From assembly GCF_001540865.1 (NCBI RefSeq), contig NC_033621.1, positions 16,398,191 through 16,462,190 on the forward strand: a DNA stretch of 64,000 bases. The letters run 5' to 3'. A model generated the notes under the pieces. It saw only the letters and a list, made by a program, of their open reading frames with translations. It searched no databases and had not been told where the DNA came from. Positions 46,430-59,087 of the stretch are shown here, one piece after another. This stretch comes from Ananas comosus (lineage: Eukaryota; Streptophyta; Magnoliopsida; Poales; Bromeliaceae). Position 1 is the first letter of the stretch; each line of letters opens with the position of its first letter. Both the position numbers and the translations under genes were made by a program.

Positions 46430-46708
46430 CGGGATCCATATTTACATATAGACCACCATTTTTGTATATTTATTACCTTGTGTATAGATATCTGTGATTG
46501 TATTTTACCTTATGGATTGTGCTAAATGTTTAGCTCTTTATTATTACTTGTCAGTAGAATTTAGTTGTGGTATGCTCTGATATCCCTAGATGCTGGTTTA
46601 ATTTGCTTTATTTATCACTTTATTGTAGACGGCTTATATGTTGTAGGCATATGGGCGGGTCTGGACACGCACCAGAGCGGGCTTCCGCTCGGGTCTCGGG
46701 GTATGACA
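46430..46708 (+). mobile_element. 3' end of a Ty3/gypsy LTR
   Basis: It resembles 520-777 (GCTCTGATATC, TTGTAGACGGCTTATATG, GGCGGGTCTGGACACG) and ends GGGGTATGACA. It may be the end of the LTR that starts at 43018. Confidence 0.7.
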
Positions 46709-47416
46709 GAGCGTCTGGATCACACAACAAGGTGAGCACCGTGTAGAGGATTCTGACGATCATTATATTTCAAAGAAACCTGAGTTATCTAACACCGAAT
46801 TGACTTGCCGAAAAAGCAAAAGAAGAAAATTGTCAAATAAATCGAACATGAGCACTATGTAAACGGCAGATTCAAGGCATCGTTACCTGAAACACAGGGG
46901 AGACGAACTAGCACCTACGCCTAGAGTGTATCCGTGCTCACAAGCGGATAGTCATCGGAGGCGCCGGATTGCCGGGACAGCGCTTCGGCAAGATCATGGC
47001 CTACAAGTCAAGTAGGGGTAGCAGCAAGGAAATAGCATCAACCAGGGTTAGCAAGCCAGAGGGAGGGTTGGGAGAACTATGATGGGGACACTAACCAGCA
47101 GGGGGAGGCCGTCGGAGGTTCGGCGGATGGCGGTGGCGCTTCAAGCCACGCTGCGCTAGACAGCAGCGACCCAGATTAGGCGGTGCAGGCAACAGTGGCT
47201 GCAACCGAGAGAAAGAGAGGAGAGGTTTGACCACTATATATTATATATATTATACAGAGAGAAGAGAAGATGATTTAATCTCTCTTTTTCCTTGCCAGAG
47301 GCTGGCCGGAGTACGATGCGGCACAGGGGAAAGGTGGCGACTCTTGTCAGGATGAAGGAAGAGGGAGGGGGTGGTGTACTGGCTAGGGTAGGGCTAATCC
47401 CCAATAAACACCACAC

Positions 47417-47420
<4 letters not shown>
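46709..47420. other. Unassigned, moderately GC-rich sequence
   Basis: No transposon hallmark and no convincing coding frame. A region near 46920-47210 is GC-rich with GGCGGTGGCG-type words. It could be host flank, the least TE-like stretch in the window. Confidence 0.45.
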
Positions 47421-47447
<27 letters not shown>

Positions 47448-47499
47448 GTATATATATATATATTATATTAATATATATATATTACTATATATATAGTAT

Positions 47500-47532
<33 letters not shown>
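47421..47532. repeat. Compound microsatellite (CA)n-(TA)n-(AG)n
   Basis: CA units at 47421-47447, TA-rich sequence at 47449-47499 and 16 AG units at 47501-47532. Confidence 0.97.
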
Positions 47533-47534
<2 letters not shown>

Positions 47535-47744
47535 CGGCTAGAATACAATCGATAGCACCAAGGACTTGGTGCTATCAAGTTTTTCACTGTTAGATTTAAC
47601 TATTTGATTATTTTTATCCGTTAGATTATACTATTCAACCAACCACCCGCTCAACCCTAAGGGGCCCACATCATCCTAACCGCACATTTTTCAATCCAGG
47701 GGCTAAAAATCTACTAGCACCAATAGCTTGGTGCTATTGATAGT
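47533..47744. mobile_element. Short foldback element (MITE-like)
   Basis: A perfect 12-bp-stem hairpin GATAGCACCAAG / CTTGGTGCTATC lies at 47551-47576. A second, TAGCACCAA / TTGGTGCTA, lies at 47715-47736. Together they form inverted ends (ATCGATAGCACCAAG against ATCAATAGCACCAAG) around about 140 bp of AT-rich sequence. The right end abuts an LTR. The target duplication was not resolved, so the superfamily is open. Confidence 0.7.
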
Positions 47745-50700
47745 TGTAACACACTGAACTTTAGCAAATTGCAAGATTCGAGTGTTTGATCTGTGCTCGG
47801 AGCTTTTCCAGGTTTTCTGGAGAGTCGTTGACAGTGTTCTTACTTGTGACTCGTATCCCGAGGAACAAGAGTGAAAACTTAGCACCAAAATCTCAAAATT
47901 TCATATTTTGGACTGCTCTTGGGTTGGATTCTACGAGGCTGCGTACCAGTACTGCATTGGCCGAATACCGGTACTGGACCTGGTACCAGTACTACATCGT
48001 GCTGGTATCGGTACCCAGTGTATTTTTCTGCTTTGCCGAAGCTCGGGTTTGGCAGCTTTGTGACCTGGTACCGGTACTCTTTCCCGTGTCACCGGTACGC
48101 AGTGCTGCGTGCAAACTGCAGATTTTTTAGGGTTCTTTTTGGAATTATAGCAACTCTTTATATAACCCCACACCCTCTCTAGGGTTCTTTTATGCTACAG
48201 CCAGAGGTGAAGGGAGGTAAGTTCTCGTCCATCGCTCTCTAGTTTTCTCCCATTTCTTGTGGGATTTCATGGGTTTGATCTCTCTTTTCCTCTCCCATTT
48301 GCATGTTGTTTGCTTTCCACCCTAAAGAAGCTTGGTCATTGAGGGATCGAGCTTTGTTTGTGGATAGATCTCCAACCCTAGCACCTTCTAGCTTGGCTTG
48401 GAGTTTGTGAAGAAGGTTAGTAACCTCTCTATTACATTTTGTTGTAGTTTATGCTTGGATTTTGGATGAAAACCTAGTTTTGGAAAAACTAGGGTTTATT
48501 TTGGGGGTTCTTTATTTGTAGCCTTTTGGGCTAAATTGATAGGTGTAGAACCTTTTTCAAGGTTGGATTTCAAGCTTTCTAGCTTCGCTTTGGGCTTTGA
48601 TCAAGTTCTTCTTGACCCTAGGGTGCTAGGAGCTTGGGGGACAACTTCGTTCGAAGGAACGAAAGGGTTCGAAGTGATTCCGGTGGGTTTGACCTCACCG
48701 AAATGGGTGAACTCCCCCTATGTCTTCCTTATGGTTTTAAGACATATTTAGATACTTATTCATACTTAATATGACATGTTAGAATTTATAAAAACATAAT
48801 ATGCAAATGTTGTGTATAGCGAAAATTTATGCTCTATGTAGTAGAGGCATACATGTAGATTTTGGGCACTAAATGACACTACTTGATGTTTCTCTCTTAT
48901 GCAACCATGGAAAGCATGTTAGAGTATGAATGATGTTATAACTCGTTGGGGGGTACCTAGCGAATGGGTTAAGTAGTTAACTTGCATGATGACAATAGTA
49001 CACTTGTTATAGATAAGGTGATTGGAACTTGGCATTACTTGCATGATGACATTATATTTGTTGTAGACAAGATAATTGTGACATTAAGATATAGTGCATG
49101 ATAAGGTCACCTTAAAGCTAAGCTTGGTGCACTTAACCTAGTTGAACAACTAGAAATGGACATGTGACATTGTGACTTGGTACACTTAACATAGTTAATT
49201 CACTAGTATTGGCCATTGTGACATTATATTCGATCTTGGGATCGATAGCTATATTCCATGTTTTAGACATGAGGAAAAGTGGATTTTAAGCCCTAGGGGC
49301 GAACCCTAGTTGTCACGCCCCGGGACCGGCGGAGGCCCTCCCGGTAGCGTGCCCAAACCCGTCATATGTCTACACATATAAGGCGTCTACAACAACAGCG
49401 GAAATAAAGCAAGAGATAGAACAAAAAGGGGTAAAAGACAACTAATGATATCAGAGCGGGTAAAGTTCTATCATCTATAACCAAAGTAAAGGAAACATAA
49501 CAAAAAACAGTAAAAGAAAGACATAAAGTAGTACAATATCTGTCTCTAGTACAAAAATGGTGGTTTCTAAACATATACGGGTACAACTCTCGACCTCTCG
49601 CAAAAAAAAGTAACGAGAGGTAGACCACCTATCAAATCGTCCTCGAAGGAAGCTAGCTCGAAACAACTCCCTTCCCGCGGTCCCTAGCCTCTCCCGGCGT
49701 GGAACGCTCTGAACAACATCGAGAGAAAGAGAGCGTGAGAACTATAATTTATAGTTCCCAGTGGGCAATTACTAACCTCAGCACAAGCTCCACTAGGCCC
49801 CAAAAGAGAAGGGTAAGTAACGACAATAATAATAGGCAATAAAGAGCGAGTATAAGAACTGCTTAAAGAAAGTATAAATGAAATGCTATACCACTAGGTC
49901 TCAAGTAAGCATGATGTCAAAGTATAGAACATCTACTCAATCAGGATAAGTATGTCCAAAGCATGACTATTGAGTTCCAACCATAACCGACAAATAAGCA
50001 TCTCGATGCAGCATGTCAATACACAGGGAATAAGCCCTATCAAGCAACCAAGTATACTACAATGCAATAAATGAAACAAGCAAGTATACCAAATGTCCCA
50101 AAGCTATGTCATGAGCATGTCAAAGTAATCCAACTACTAAGCCTATCTAGTAGTGATCATTCATTCTCAACACTGTGTCGATTTCCATTTCCAATTAAGG
50201 ACTTACCAAAGGTAGTCCAGTTTGTGCCACCTAAGTGCCTGTGGTAGCCCAACATTCCTACTCTTGGAATATATCTGTCCCACTCGACCCCGTAGGCTTC
50301 TCAATACCGTACGAGCGAACATAGGTCGCGTAGGCTAACTCTGGAGTGCCGGCTTGTAGGGAACGACCCTAACAAGCATGTGCGAATGAGCACAAATGGC
50401 AAGCAAGCGTAGTCCAAGTCTCAAGTATCCAATCCTCATGTCTCTAACATGGTATAGTCACTAGCATCTCGAAGATCTAGTTCTATGTCACAAAGTGAAG
50501 TTCCAATGTTCTCTAGGTCTAGTGCCCCTTTATGACACTTAGACATTCAATATTTAAGCATGTTCCACATTCCTCAATGGCCCTATCCACTAGGTTCACA
50601 CATGTCCCGAGCTCAATGCCGCTAGATGACATTAGCTCTCTAATTCACATAATGTTCTAGTCCGGTGCCCCTATATGGCAATTTTGTTATCTTTCATGTC

Positions 50701-53491
50701 TCAATTAAACTTAGGTTTAAATGCATGAATCAAAGCTCAATGTCACAACAGAAATCATGATACCAAGTCTCCACAGGATACCAAAACATGTACAAGTTCC
50801 ATATGCTGATTCTCTACTATATAGAGGTTCGAAATTTCATCATACATAACATAGGTATGTTAAGCATCCTAAAATTCACAATAAATTTATCTAGTATGGA
50901 AATGCATGAATAATCACTTAACGAAGCATAAACCACAAGTTATGAGAATTTCTCATAATATAGGCTAGGTCAAACCCACCAATATCGCAATCTTCGTTTC
51001 GCCGAACGGAGGTATCCACTAGCTTCCTAGCACCCTAGGAACATCAAAAATGGGGTTACCCAAACGAAACGAAGAGCGAAAAGCTCAATCATTAACCTAG
51101 AAGCAAGAAAGGCCAAAACTCACCTCAAGAGAAGAAATCTCTTCCAAAGCTCCAAAAGAGAGCTAGAACCCTTCCAATCTAGCCCAAAGGAAGGTTCTAA
51201 TCCAACTAATTGAGCTCCGAAAGCTCTAAAACAAAAATGCCCAAAATAAACCATAAAACCTCACTTTAGGGTTTCATCTTAAAGAAACCTCCAAAATTCA
51301 TATATAGAGGAAAGGATCTTGTCACTTACCTCTTAGAAGCTCCAATCCAAGCTCAAAGTCTTCAAACTTCAAGGATCTTCCCTCCACCAAGCTTCAAATC
51401 CAAGTTCCAAGCTCCAACAATGGTGGAAATAGCTCCAATAGGAAAAAAGAGAGGGAAATCCATCAAAATCCAAGAAATTGGAGATCAAATCCAAAGAGGG
51501 AAAAAGAGGGGCTCCCTACCTTGCTCCTCCACTGTTTTCAGCTCAGGGAGAGGCCCCAAGGGCGTGGGGACACATATAAAAGCCCACAATTACAAAAACA
51601 CCCCTGCAGTTCAAACTGCACGAAATCAGCCTCCTTGTACCGGTACACGGGCCCCTGTACCGGTACAAGACCCACGAAAATCCCAACCCGAGGCTCGGGT
51701 TGCGGGGTTCAGCGGCTCTGTACCGGTACAAGCCCGGTGGCTGTACCGGTACAACCATCAACCTTGTACTAGTACAACCATCAGCCTTGTACCGGTACAA
51801 GCCCTGCTGAAGGCTACCCGAGAGCTGACCAAAAATTCGATTTTTCGGGTTTTGGTGCCAAACTTTAAATCTCAATTCTCGAAATGCGTGCCATAGGTCG
51901 GGACACAGTCAACGACCTACCAGAAAATCTGGGAAAGCTCAGAACACAGCCAATCACTCGAACCTCGCAATTTGCAAAGGTCCAGTGTGTTACACTAGTA
52001 GAGATGATTGCATGCAATACTAGTGGAATTAATTATGTGCATTATAATACTTTTACTCCATATAGTGGGGATGTTAGTAGAAAGATATATGCATGACATG
52101 CATTGTGGTACTTGTGGTCATAACATAATCCATTTGCATATGGTATTAGTAAATGCTTCTCTTGACAATTGTTGTATTTGCATGTTAAGAACCTAGTTGG
52201 AGACTTGATTGAAATAGGAAACTATCTTAAATAGGATAATGACAAGTGCTATGTAGTTATGAACTAGTGACTTATACTTGACATAGTAACATGAACGTCA
52301 TGTAGTGACATTTGGATTAGTAAATGACTAAACCCTCACAATGGGATACCTTATTGGACCTTTGGGTCGTTGGTACTTATTCGATATTTTAGACATGATG
52401 ACCGAGAGCTGAATACTATTGATCATACTTGCTTGCCATTGTGCTCATTCGCACATGCTTGTGAGGGTCGCTCCCAACAAGCCGGCACTCCGGAGATAGC
52501 CAACGCCACACAAGCTCGCCCGTGCGGGATTGGGGGCCGAAATGGGATGCCGTGGGGAAGGCTCATTCCTAGAGTAGGAATGTTGACTACTACGGGGCCA
52601 TTTTTGGCACGGCGCAAGCTGGACTACACACGTGTAGATCCATGACGAGAATTGAACTATGATACTTAAAGTATAATGTGGAAACTACTACTAGAGAGTG
52701 CATCCTAGTTGGGTTAGTAGACCTGCAGGATAGTGCATATTGTGGACTTTATGTTAGTTATTCTTAGCATTGACAATCTAGTGGTAGTATATCATACCTA
52801 TATTGATTGGCATATTGTATGGTTAGAATAGTAAAGGAAAGCATAATCACTCATTGTAGCATTATGGACACCATGAACATGCATGTAAACTAATATTGGC
52901 ATATAGTTGGTTGTACATGTAAACGGATATTGGCATATAATGGGATAAATGAAACTAGAACATCATTTATATGATAGCTAATTCTTTAGTAGAGGTATGA
53001 CTATGATATGAACATGTTTAAATTACTTGCTTTTCATATATTGCTTAATTATACCCTTATAGCATGCCTCAGTTGACCTAGTGGTGTATTTCACCACTCT
53101 CGGCGGCTTACCCACTGGGAACTATTGTTTAATAGTTCTCACCCCCATTTATTGTCAGTTTTTATTGCAGAGCCTTACGCGGCGGGAGAGGCTAGGGATG
53201 GTGGAAAGGGCTTAGCAACTAGCTAGAGCCTCTACGGAGAAACTATAGTTGGGCCCGATGTCATCTTTCCTTTTGTACCTATGGAAAAGATGTATTACGT
53301 ATTTGATTTAGAGTTGTTGTTGGACACTTAGATTTAGTTGTATATATTTGTATATTTTGTGGATCTCTTTGTGATATAACGTTAGTGATTTTGTATTACT
53401 TGCTCTGATAGCCCTGTTAGGACCTTACTTGTTCACTCTTGTTTTAGTAGACGCCTTGTGTGCATCGTGGTTGTTTGGTGTACGTGGCGGG
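47745..53491 (+). mobile_element. Ty3/gypsy LTR split by a solo LTR; 3' end truncated
   Basis: It begins TGTAACACACTGAAC at 47745 and lacks its last ~50 bp where another LTR starts at 53492. It shows TACCGGTAC-type palindromes (47946-48100), a strong donor-like GGAG/GTAAGT (48217-48222) and the common hairpin with 11-bp arms (53116-53141). The remaining length of about 3.05 kb contains no internal region, so it is either a solo LTR or one end of an element. Confidence 0.85.
49311..51994 (-). mobile_element. Solo LTR nested in the LTR 47745-53491
   Basis: Left end TGTCACGCCCCGGG and right end GTGTGTTACA, with perfect ctagt duplications at 49306-49310 and 51995-51999. It shares its head with the LTR it entered, so one family has inserted into itself in the opposite direction. 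It carries TGTACCGGTACA palindromes (51638-51806), a donor-like AGAG/GTAAGT (GT at 51329-51328) and a hairpin (49736-49760). Confidence 0.93.
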
Positions 53492-54989
53492 TATCACGCC
53501 CCGCAACCGCCAGTTTGGTCGGTTCGGGCACGTCAGGCAGACGCCGAATGTACAGCACTTTCCCTGTCCGCCCAAGGCTCAACAACAGAGTCATGTACAT
53601 TTTTGTCGCCCAAGATGACATCCAACATACATGAAGCACCACAAGTGCAATACAAGCAAGAGCAAGAATCACAAATACACATACAAGTGAACAAGAGAGA
53701 GATAGTTCTAGCTATTACAACTTTCATTCAACATTCATATTTTATTACATTTACATCTCCCAAAATGAATACATGAGTTTTAAAACTTCACCTCATCGTA
53801 CATGATAGCTCTCCAAAATACATCATCTAATAACCATGTACACGAGGGTACTCTAATGCAAAATGGAAAAGCTACTAGCTACTAGGAACGTCTACATAGT
53901 ATTGAAATCAGCTATCAAACTACTATGCCCAAGAAATTATGTCATTCATAAGTTCACCCAATCACTTGGCTAACCTGAAGGTTCGCCCACGACTCACAGT
54001 GCAATCCCACAGGTAAGGAGACCCTCCCGCTCGCAAACCCGAGACCGTCTGCTGGACAGGTACGTTAATCCATCACGTGATGACTCCGGAGCTCACTGCT
54101 TGTGTGGAGGACCACCCCAAGCGAATACAGACTATGTGAGTATGATCCAATTCTCGCCAACTGAGGATACCCTACCACCTAGGGTTAATCAACAACACGG
54201 GAATTCGACTATCCCTAAGGTTCATGTTAAGTGTTCCAACTACACTAAGTCCACATGCAACATGTCATAACTTGGGAAATTCATCTATCCCTAATGTTTC
54301 AAGTTCAAGTGTTTCATCTACACTATATTCATCATGCCACTCGTCATCTATGTCATTTACATTGTTTAAATGCCACTCGTTATATCCTCGGATACAAACA
54401 CTAAGTTCATCACTTGTTTAGCATTATAGGATATCAATTGTCAAGACCCAATCCCTTGCGTATCCATTACATCATGTGCTCATCTCACATTATGTCATCA
54501 ACTAGGAAAACAAGTAAGGAATTGAATTGCAATAAGCTACAATCCTACTATGCATTACAACATGGACATGCAAGGTCACAATGCTATCTTCGACATAGAA
54601 GGGAGTTCAGTTGCTTCGGGTGACACCCCCCACCTTTAAATGATGTGACGACGCTAAGAATCCGGTTTCATAATTTTTGGATGCCGTTTCGGACCTCCAG
54701 GCGGAAACGAAGCCAAAAACGCCCTTTTCGCCAATATCCTCGCATAGGGTCGTCGGATTGCCGAACCGACTTCGCCAACGTGTTAGAATACCTAGCAATT
54801 AGGTTTGTATGGGCTCAATTTAGATCAAAACACCCCATTAGCAAAAACCCTCTTTTGGATGCCCTAGAATCTCATTATTGCAAAATGCTACCGCTAGCTC
54901 ATTACTCATGCAATAAATGAGTTCAACTACATCTAGAGATCCATTAAATTCCATTCCTAGGGTTTATAAACACATCCCTAGCAATCTAC
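53492..54989 (-). mobile_element. Truncated Ty3/gypsy LTR
   Basis: It starts TATCACGCCCCGCAACC (TG changed to TA, as at 34148) and is cut at 54990 by element E. It has the usual GGTGACACCCCCCACC and GCCGAACCGACTTCGCC blocks. The rest should lie beyond element E, outside the window. Confidence 0.8.
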
Positions 54990-57330
54990 TGTCACACCCC
55001 GGAGCCGCCAATTTGGTCGGTTCGGGCACGCGAACAGACGCCGAACGGACAGCACCTCCCCTATCTGCCCAAGGCTCCAACATCATGTATAATACAAGCA
55101 ATTCATATAAACGATTGCAATTATATAAGGTTTGCACGAGGGCAAACAACAACTAATTCACATGTGAAAGCATCGAAACTAACTAAACATTTATCCACAT
55201 ACATGCCATTTGATTACATTTGAATCAAACACAAGTAAACCATTATTTACATTCATTCTTTCCATTCATTTACATTTACATCATATTAGCTATCATCCAA
55301 AATACATGAATTACATCATTTAACATTTCTAGTTCAACATACAAAAGTTGAATATATATAGGGAATGCCTATACTCCGAGGGCCGCTATATACGGTGCTA
55401 GCCCCTTGCCTCGATCCTCCGCCGCCCTGCTCGCGCATGGATCTGCAGGGTTAGTGGTGGTGTGAGAACTAAAACGAAGTTCCCAGTGGGTTCGGCCGCC
55501 GACCGCGCCGACTCGCCCACTAGATCTATTCAGACATATGTATTTCAAGAAAGTAGATAACAAACCAACTAATGCACTACTAATACAATGCCTGCAAGAA
55601 AGCTGTCAGCAGATAGATAGATAATCCAATACATGATAATTATGCATGCATGTTCATGTCTCATTCTCTTTGGCCTTTACCCAATCATCCCGGGGTACTC
55701 TGGTTCACCCCAAAATCACAAACCACAATTCCTGTCTATTGGGGGAGGCTACTAGCACTACCACCCAAGGGAACGATGACGGGGTCTCTCCCCGTGCTGT
55801 CTACACTCCGGAGTACACCGCTTGAGAAGGAGCTACCTCCCTCAAGCCAAGCTAGTGTGAGTGTGATCCAATCCTCAATTTGAGGACGTAGCCAAACCTG
55901 TCTCAATGCACAAAGCCTCAATGCCGATATAGGTTATTACCATATCACCTTTCTACTATACCTGAGCCACAATGGTCCTGATGCCATTCTAGATTAAACC
56001 TTGTTTAGCCGTTCTTATTCTCGGTGCCAATCTCGTCACTAATGTCAATGTCACCATTGTTTACTATTGTCATAGTCTCTTTTTCATACATTCACATACA
56101 CATAGGGTTTTTCACATTCATAGTTCACATGGTTCTATATCAATTCATATGTTCTCTAGCACACAATTGAATCTCAACCAATCATATTCATCACACTACC
56201 CTATATGCATGAATGCTAACATCAATATGCTCAATAATGGTAACATAGACATAGAAGAAAATTCGGTGTTTCCGGATAGCACCCCCCACCTGTGGGTATG
56301 CTAGGATCCGTGGTCCTATTTTCATGATTTTTAGACCTCTACGTCGCAAGCTTCGACGATCTGTACCAATTTAGCCTGTTTCCTCAATATCTCTGCGTAC
56401 GCTCGTCGTATGGCCGAACCAAGCGCACCAATGCGTTCGTTGACCTACCAATTAGGTTAAAATGAGATCAAACCCAAGCTTTGACCTCAAAATTCAAAAA
56501 CCCCAATTTTGGGTCACTCAACAATGTCATCTTCCCCAAACTAGGTCCTTATACATGAGAAACATGGAGAAAATCACCATAAGAGCTCCTAGATGCAAAT
56601 ACTAGAAGCAAATACCAATACCCTAACTCAAAATCATGGAAACTCACTTTAGAGTCCCAAGCTTTCCGTCAAAAGCTCGTCACAAACTAGCCTTCACCTT
56701 GGAGAGCTTCTTCTCCAAGCTTTGCTCCTCCAAATCCCTCCCTTGATCCAAGCTCTAGAGAGAAGGAGAGAGAGAGAGAGGGTTTTTACAGAGAGAGATG
56801 GAGATATTTTTGTGTTAGGGTTGAGGTATGAGGGCTACAACACAAGCCTCCCTCACATATCACACCCACACATACACTTTTGCACATAAACCCCTCACAT
56901 TTCCACTTTTTTACATCAGCCCAAATTAGGCAAAATTCGCATACAGGGACCGGTCTCTCCCCGCAAGGACCGGTCCCCGAGAGCACCACTCTCAGGACTT
57001 AGCCAAATTTTCACTTTTTTGGCTGGCTACACGCACAGGGACCGGTCTCTCCTCCAGGGACCCGACCCCAAGAGCTGGACTTTCAGAACTTAGCCGCGGG
57101 GCAATTTTCCAACCTACGGGGACCGGTCTCTCCACCAGGGACCAGACCCCGAGAGCCCAAAATCTGGGACTTAGCCATTTTCACAGATTTTGCTCTCTTG
57201 GGTCTTTTTACCTTGCACCAAGGTTCCAATGCACTTAGAACCCATTGTAACTTGCTCCAACTTGTCCGACTCCGCGTTCCGCTCGTTTCAACGAAACTCG
57301 GCATGTTTCTCGGGGATGCGATACGTGACA
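54990..57330 (-). mobile_element. Element E 3' LTR
   Basis: In sense it begins TGTCACGTATCGC at 57330, next to the polypurine tract, and ends CCGGGGTGTGACA at 54990. The length is 2341 bp. It is the same family as the solo LTR 13467-15838. It has ACCGGT pairs (56946-57152), a donor-like AAA/GTGAGT (GT at 56647-56646) and a hairpin (55463-55485). Confidence 0.9.
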
Positions 57331-57368
57331 TTCCCCACCCCTTAAAAATTATTTCGTTCGCGAAACTT
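57331..57368 (-). promoter_or_regulatory. Element E polypurine tract and decayed stem-loop
   Basis: In sense, TAAGGGGTGGGGAA abuts the LTR. Upstream, AAGTTTCG with loop CGAA keeps one arm, but the second arm reads CGAAATAA and pairs only in part. Confidence 0.8.
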
Positions 57369-57378
57369 AACTCATACC

Positions 57379-59087
57379 TTAGCTCACTTGATCAAACAAG
57401 TGAGGATAGACCCCGCGCATCTTCTTCTCGAGCTCCCACATGGATTTACGCCTCGAGTGATTACTCCATTACACTTTCACATATGGAATGGTCCGATTTC
57501 GTAGCTTCTGCTCCTCTCGAGCAAGTATGCTCACATGAAACTCTTCATAAGTGACATCCTCGTGCAACTCTACCGGCTCATACTCCAACACATGTGAGGA
57601 GTTACGAAAATACTTCCGGAGATTCGACACGTGAAATACGATGTGCACTCCCGCAAGCTTCGGCGGTAACGCTAACTTGTACGCTACCGGCCCAATCCGC
57701 TCTAGAATCTCATACGGGCCAATATATCGGGGACTAAGCTTCCCCCGAATGCCAAACCGCTTCACCCCACGCATTGGCGACACTTTGAGAAACACACGGT
57801 CGCCAACCGCGAATTCCAAATCCTTTCGGCACTTATTCGCATAGCTTCGTTGCCGCGATTGTGCCGTCAATAATCGTTGGCGAGCAACACGGACTTTCTC
57901 CTCCGCCTCTCGCACTACATCCGGACCAAAGGTGACTCTTTCACCCACTTCGCTCCAATGAATAGGAGAGCGACACCTACGCCTATAAAGTGCCTCAAAC
58001 GGCGCCATCGCTATACTTTCTTGATAACTATTATTGTAAGCGAACTCCGCCATCGGTAAATACTCATGCCACCCTCCCCTATAATCGAGTACACACGCTC
58101 GCAACATATCCTCGAGTACCTGAATTGTCCTCTCTGACTGACCATCACTCTGAGGATGAAACGCTGTACTGAAGTTGAGCCGCGTGCCTAGAGCATCATG
58201 CAAGCTCTTTCAGAAATGAGAAGTGAACCGGGGTTCTCGATCTGATACAATCGACACGGGAACCCCATGCAATCTCACTATCTCGTCCAAGTAGACTTAT
58301 GCTAACTTGTCTCCGGACCACGTGGTGTGGATCGGCAAGAAATGAGCCGACTTCGTCAAACGATCCACAACCACCCATATGGCATCATGTCCAGCCTGCG
58401 ATAGGGGCAGACCGACCACAAAGTCCATTGCTATGTCCTCCCATTTCCACACAGGGAGTCGTAAGCTCTGCAACTTTCCCGTGGAAAATCGACGCTCGGC
58501 CTTCACTTGTTGGCACGTCAAGCACTGCGCCACAAACTCCCCAATATCTTTCTTCATACCCGGCCACCAATAATGTAGTTTTAAGTCCTTGCACATCTTA
58601 GTGCCGTCCGGGTGAATACTATAAGGGGGATGATGTGCCTCTTGCAATACCGCCTTGCGGATTTCATCATCCTTGGGTACGCACAATCAGTTTCTGAACC
58701 GAAGTGCACCGTCGGATCCCACGCCGAAGTCGCCGGTGCGTCCGCCGTCAATGTCATTCCGCACCTTTTGGAGATATGGATCATCAACTTGCCGCTCCTT
58801 AATTCGTTCCAATAAGGTCGGTCGAACCACTAGCGCCGCCAAGATAGTCGGAACCTCCGGCGCCACCACTTCCAATCCAAACCGTTGCATTTCCTTTTGC
58901 AACAACGGTTGATTAGCAATTGCCGTCGCCAAGTTCTCAACAAATTTTCTACTTAGCGTATCGGCAATGACATTAGCTTTCCCCGGGTGGTATAGGATAG
59001 TAAGGTCATAATCCTTCAACAGCTCCAACCACCGCCGCTGCCGCATGTTTATCTCTTTCTGGGTGAACAAGTACTTAAGGCTCTTGT
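57379..59087 (-). pseudogene. pol: Element E pol, RNase H end and integrase, broken
   Basis: From 59087 downward: the end of RNase H ([33 protein letters not shown]), then a spacer. The integrase zinc domain has HHPPYSIHPDGTKM...CLTCQQ. The catalytic core shows IAMDFVVGLP, IVSDREPRF and SDGQSERTIQ, which hold the D, D and E. The C-terminal part reads GDRVFLKVSPMRGV, GKLSPRYIGPYEI and ends in a chromodomain-like segment (WSNHSRR, WELEKKMRGVYPHLF), stopping at 57379. That C-terminus indicates the Tekay/Del chromovirus lineage. Stops are at 58687-58689, 58297-58299, 58210-58212 and 57469-57471. Integrase would insert element cDNA into chromatin in the nucleus. Confidence 0.93.

Noticed and set aside
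46709..47420. Possible host gene exon in the GC-rich unassigned stretch
   Set aside because: No frame is open for long, no family is recognisable, and no splice or start context supports it.
49362..49666. Hydrophobic open frames near the end of the solo LTR at 49311
   Set aside because: They lie in LTR sequence, overlap in two frames, and have no counterpart in related LTRs.
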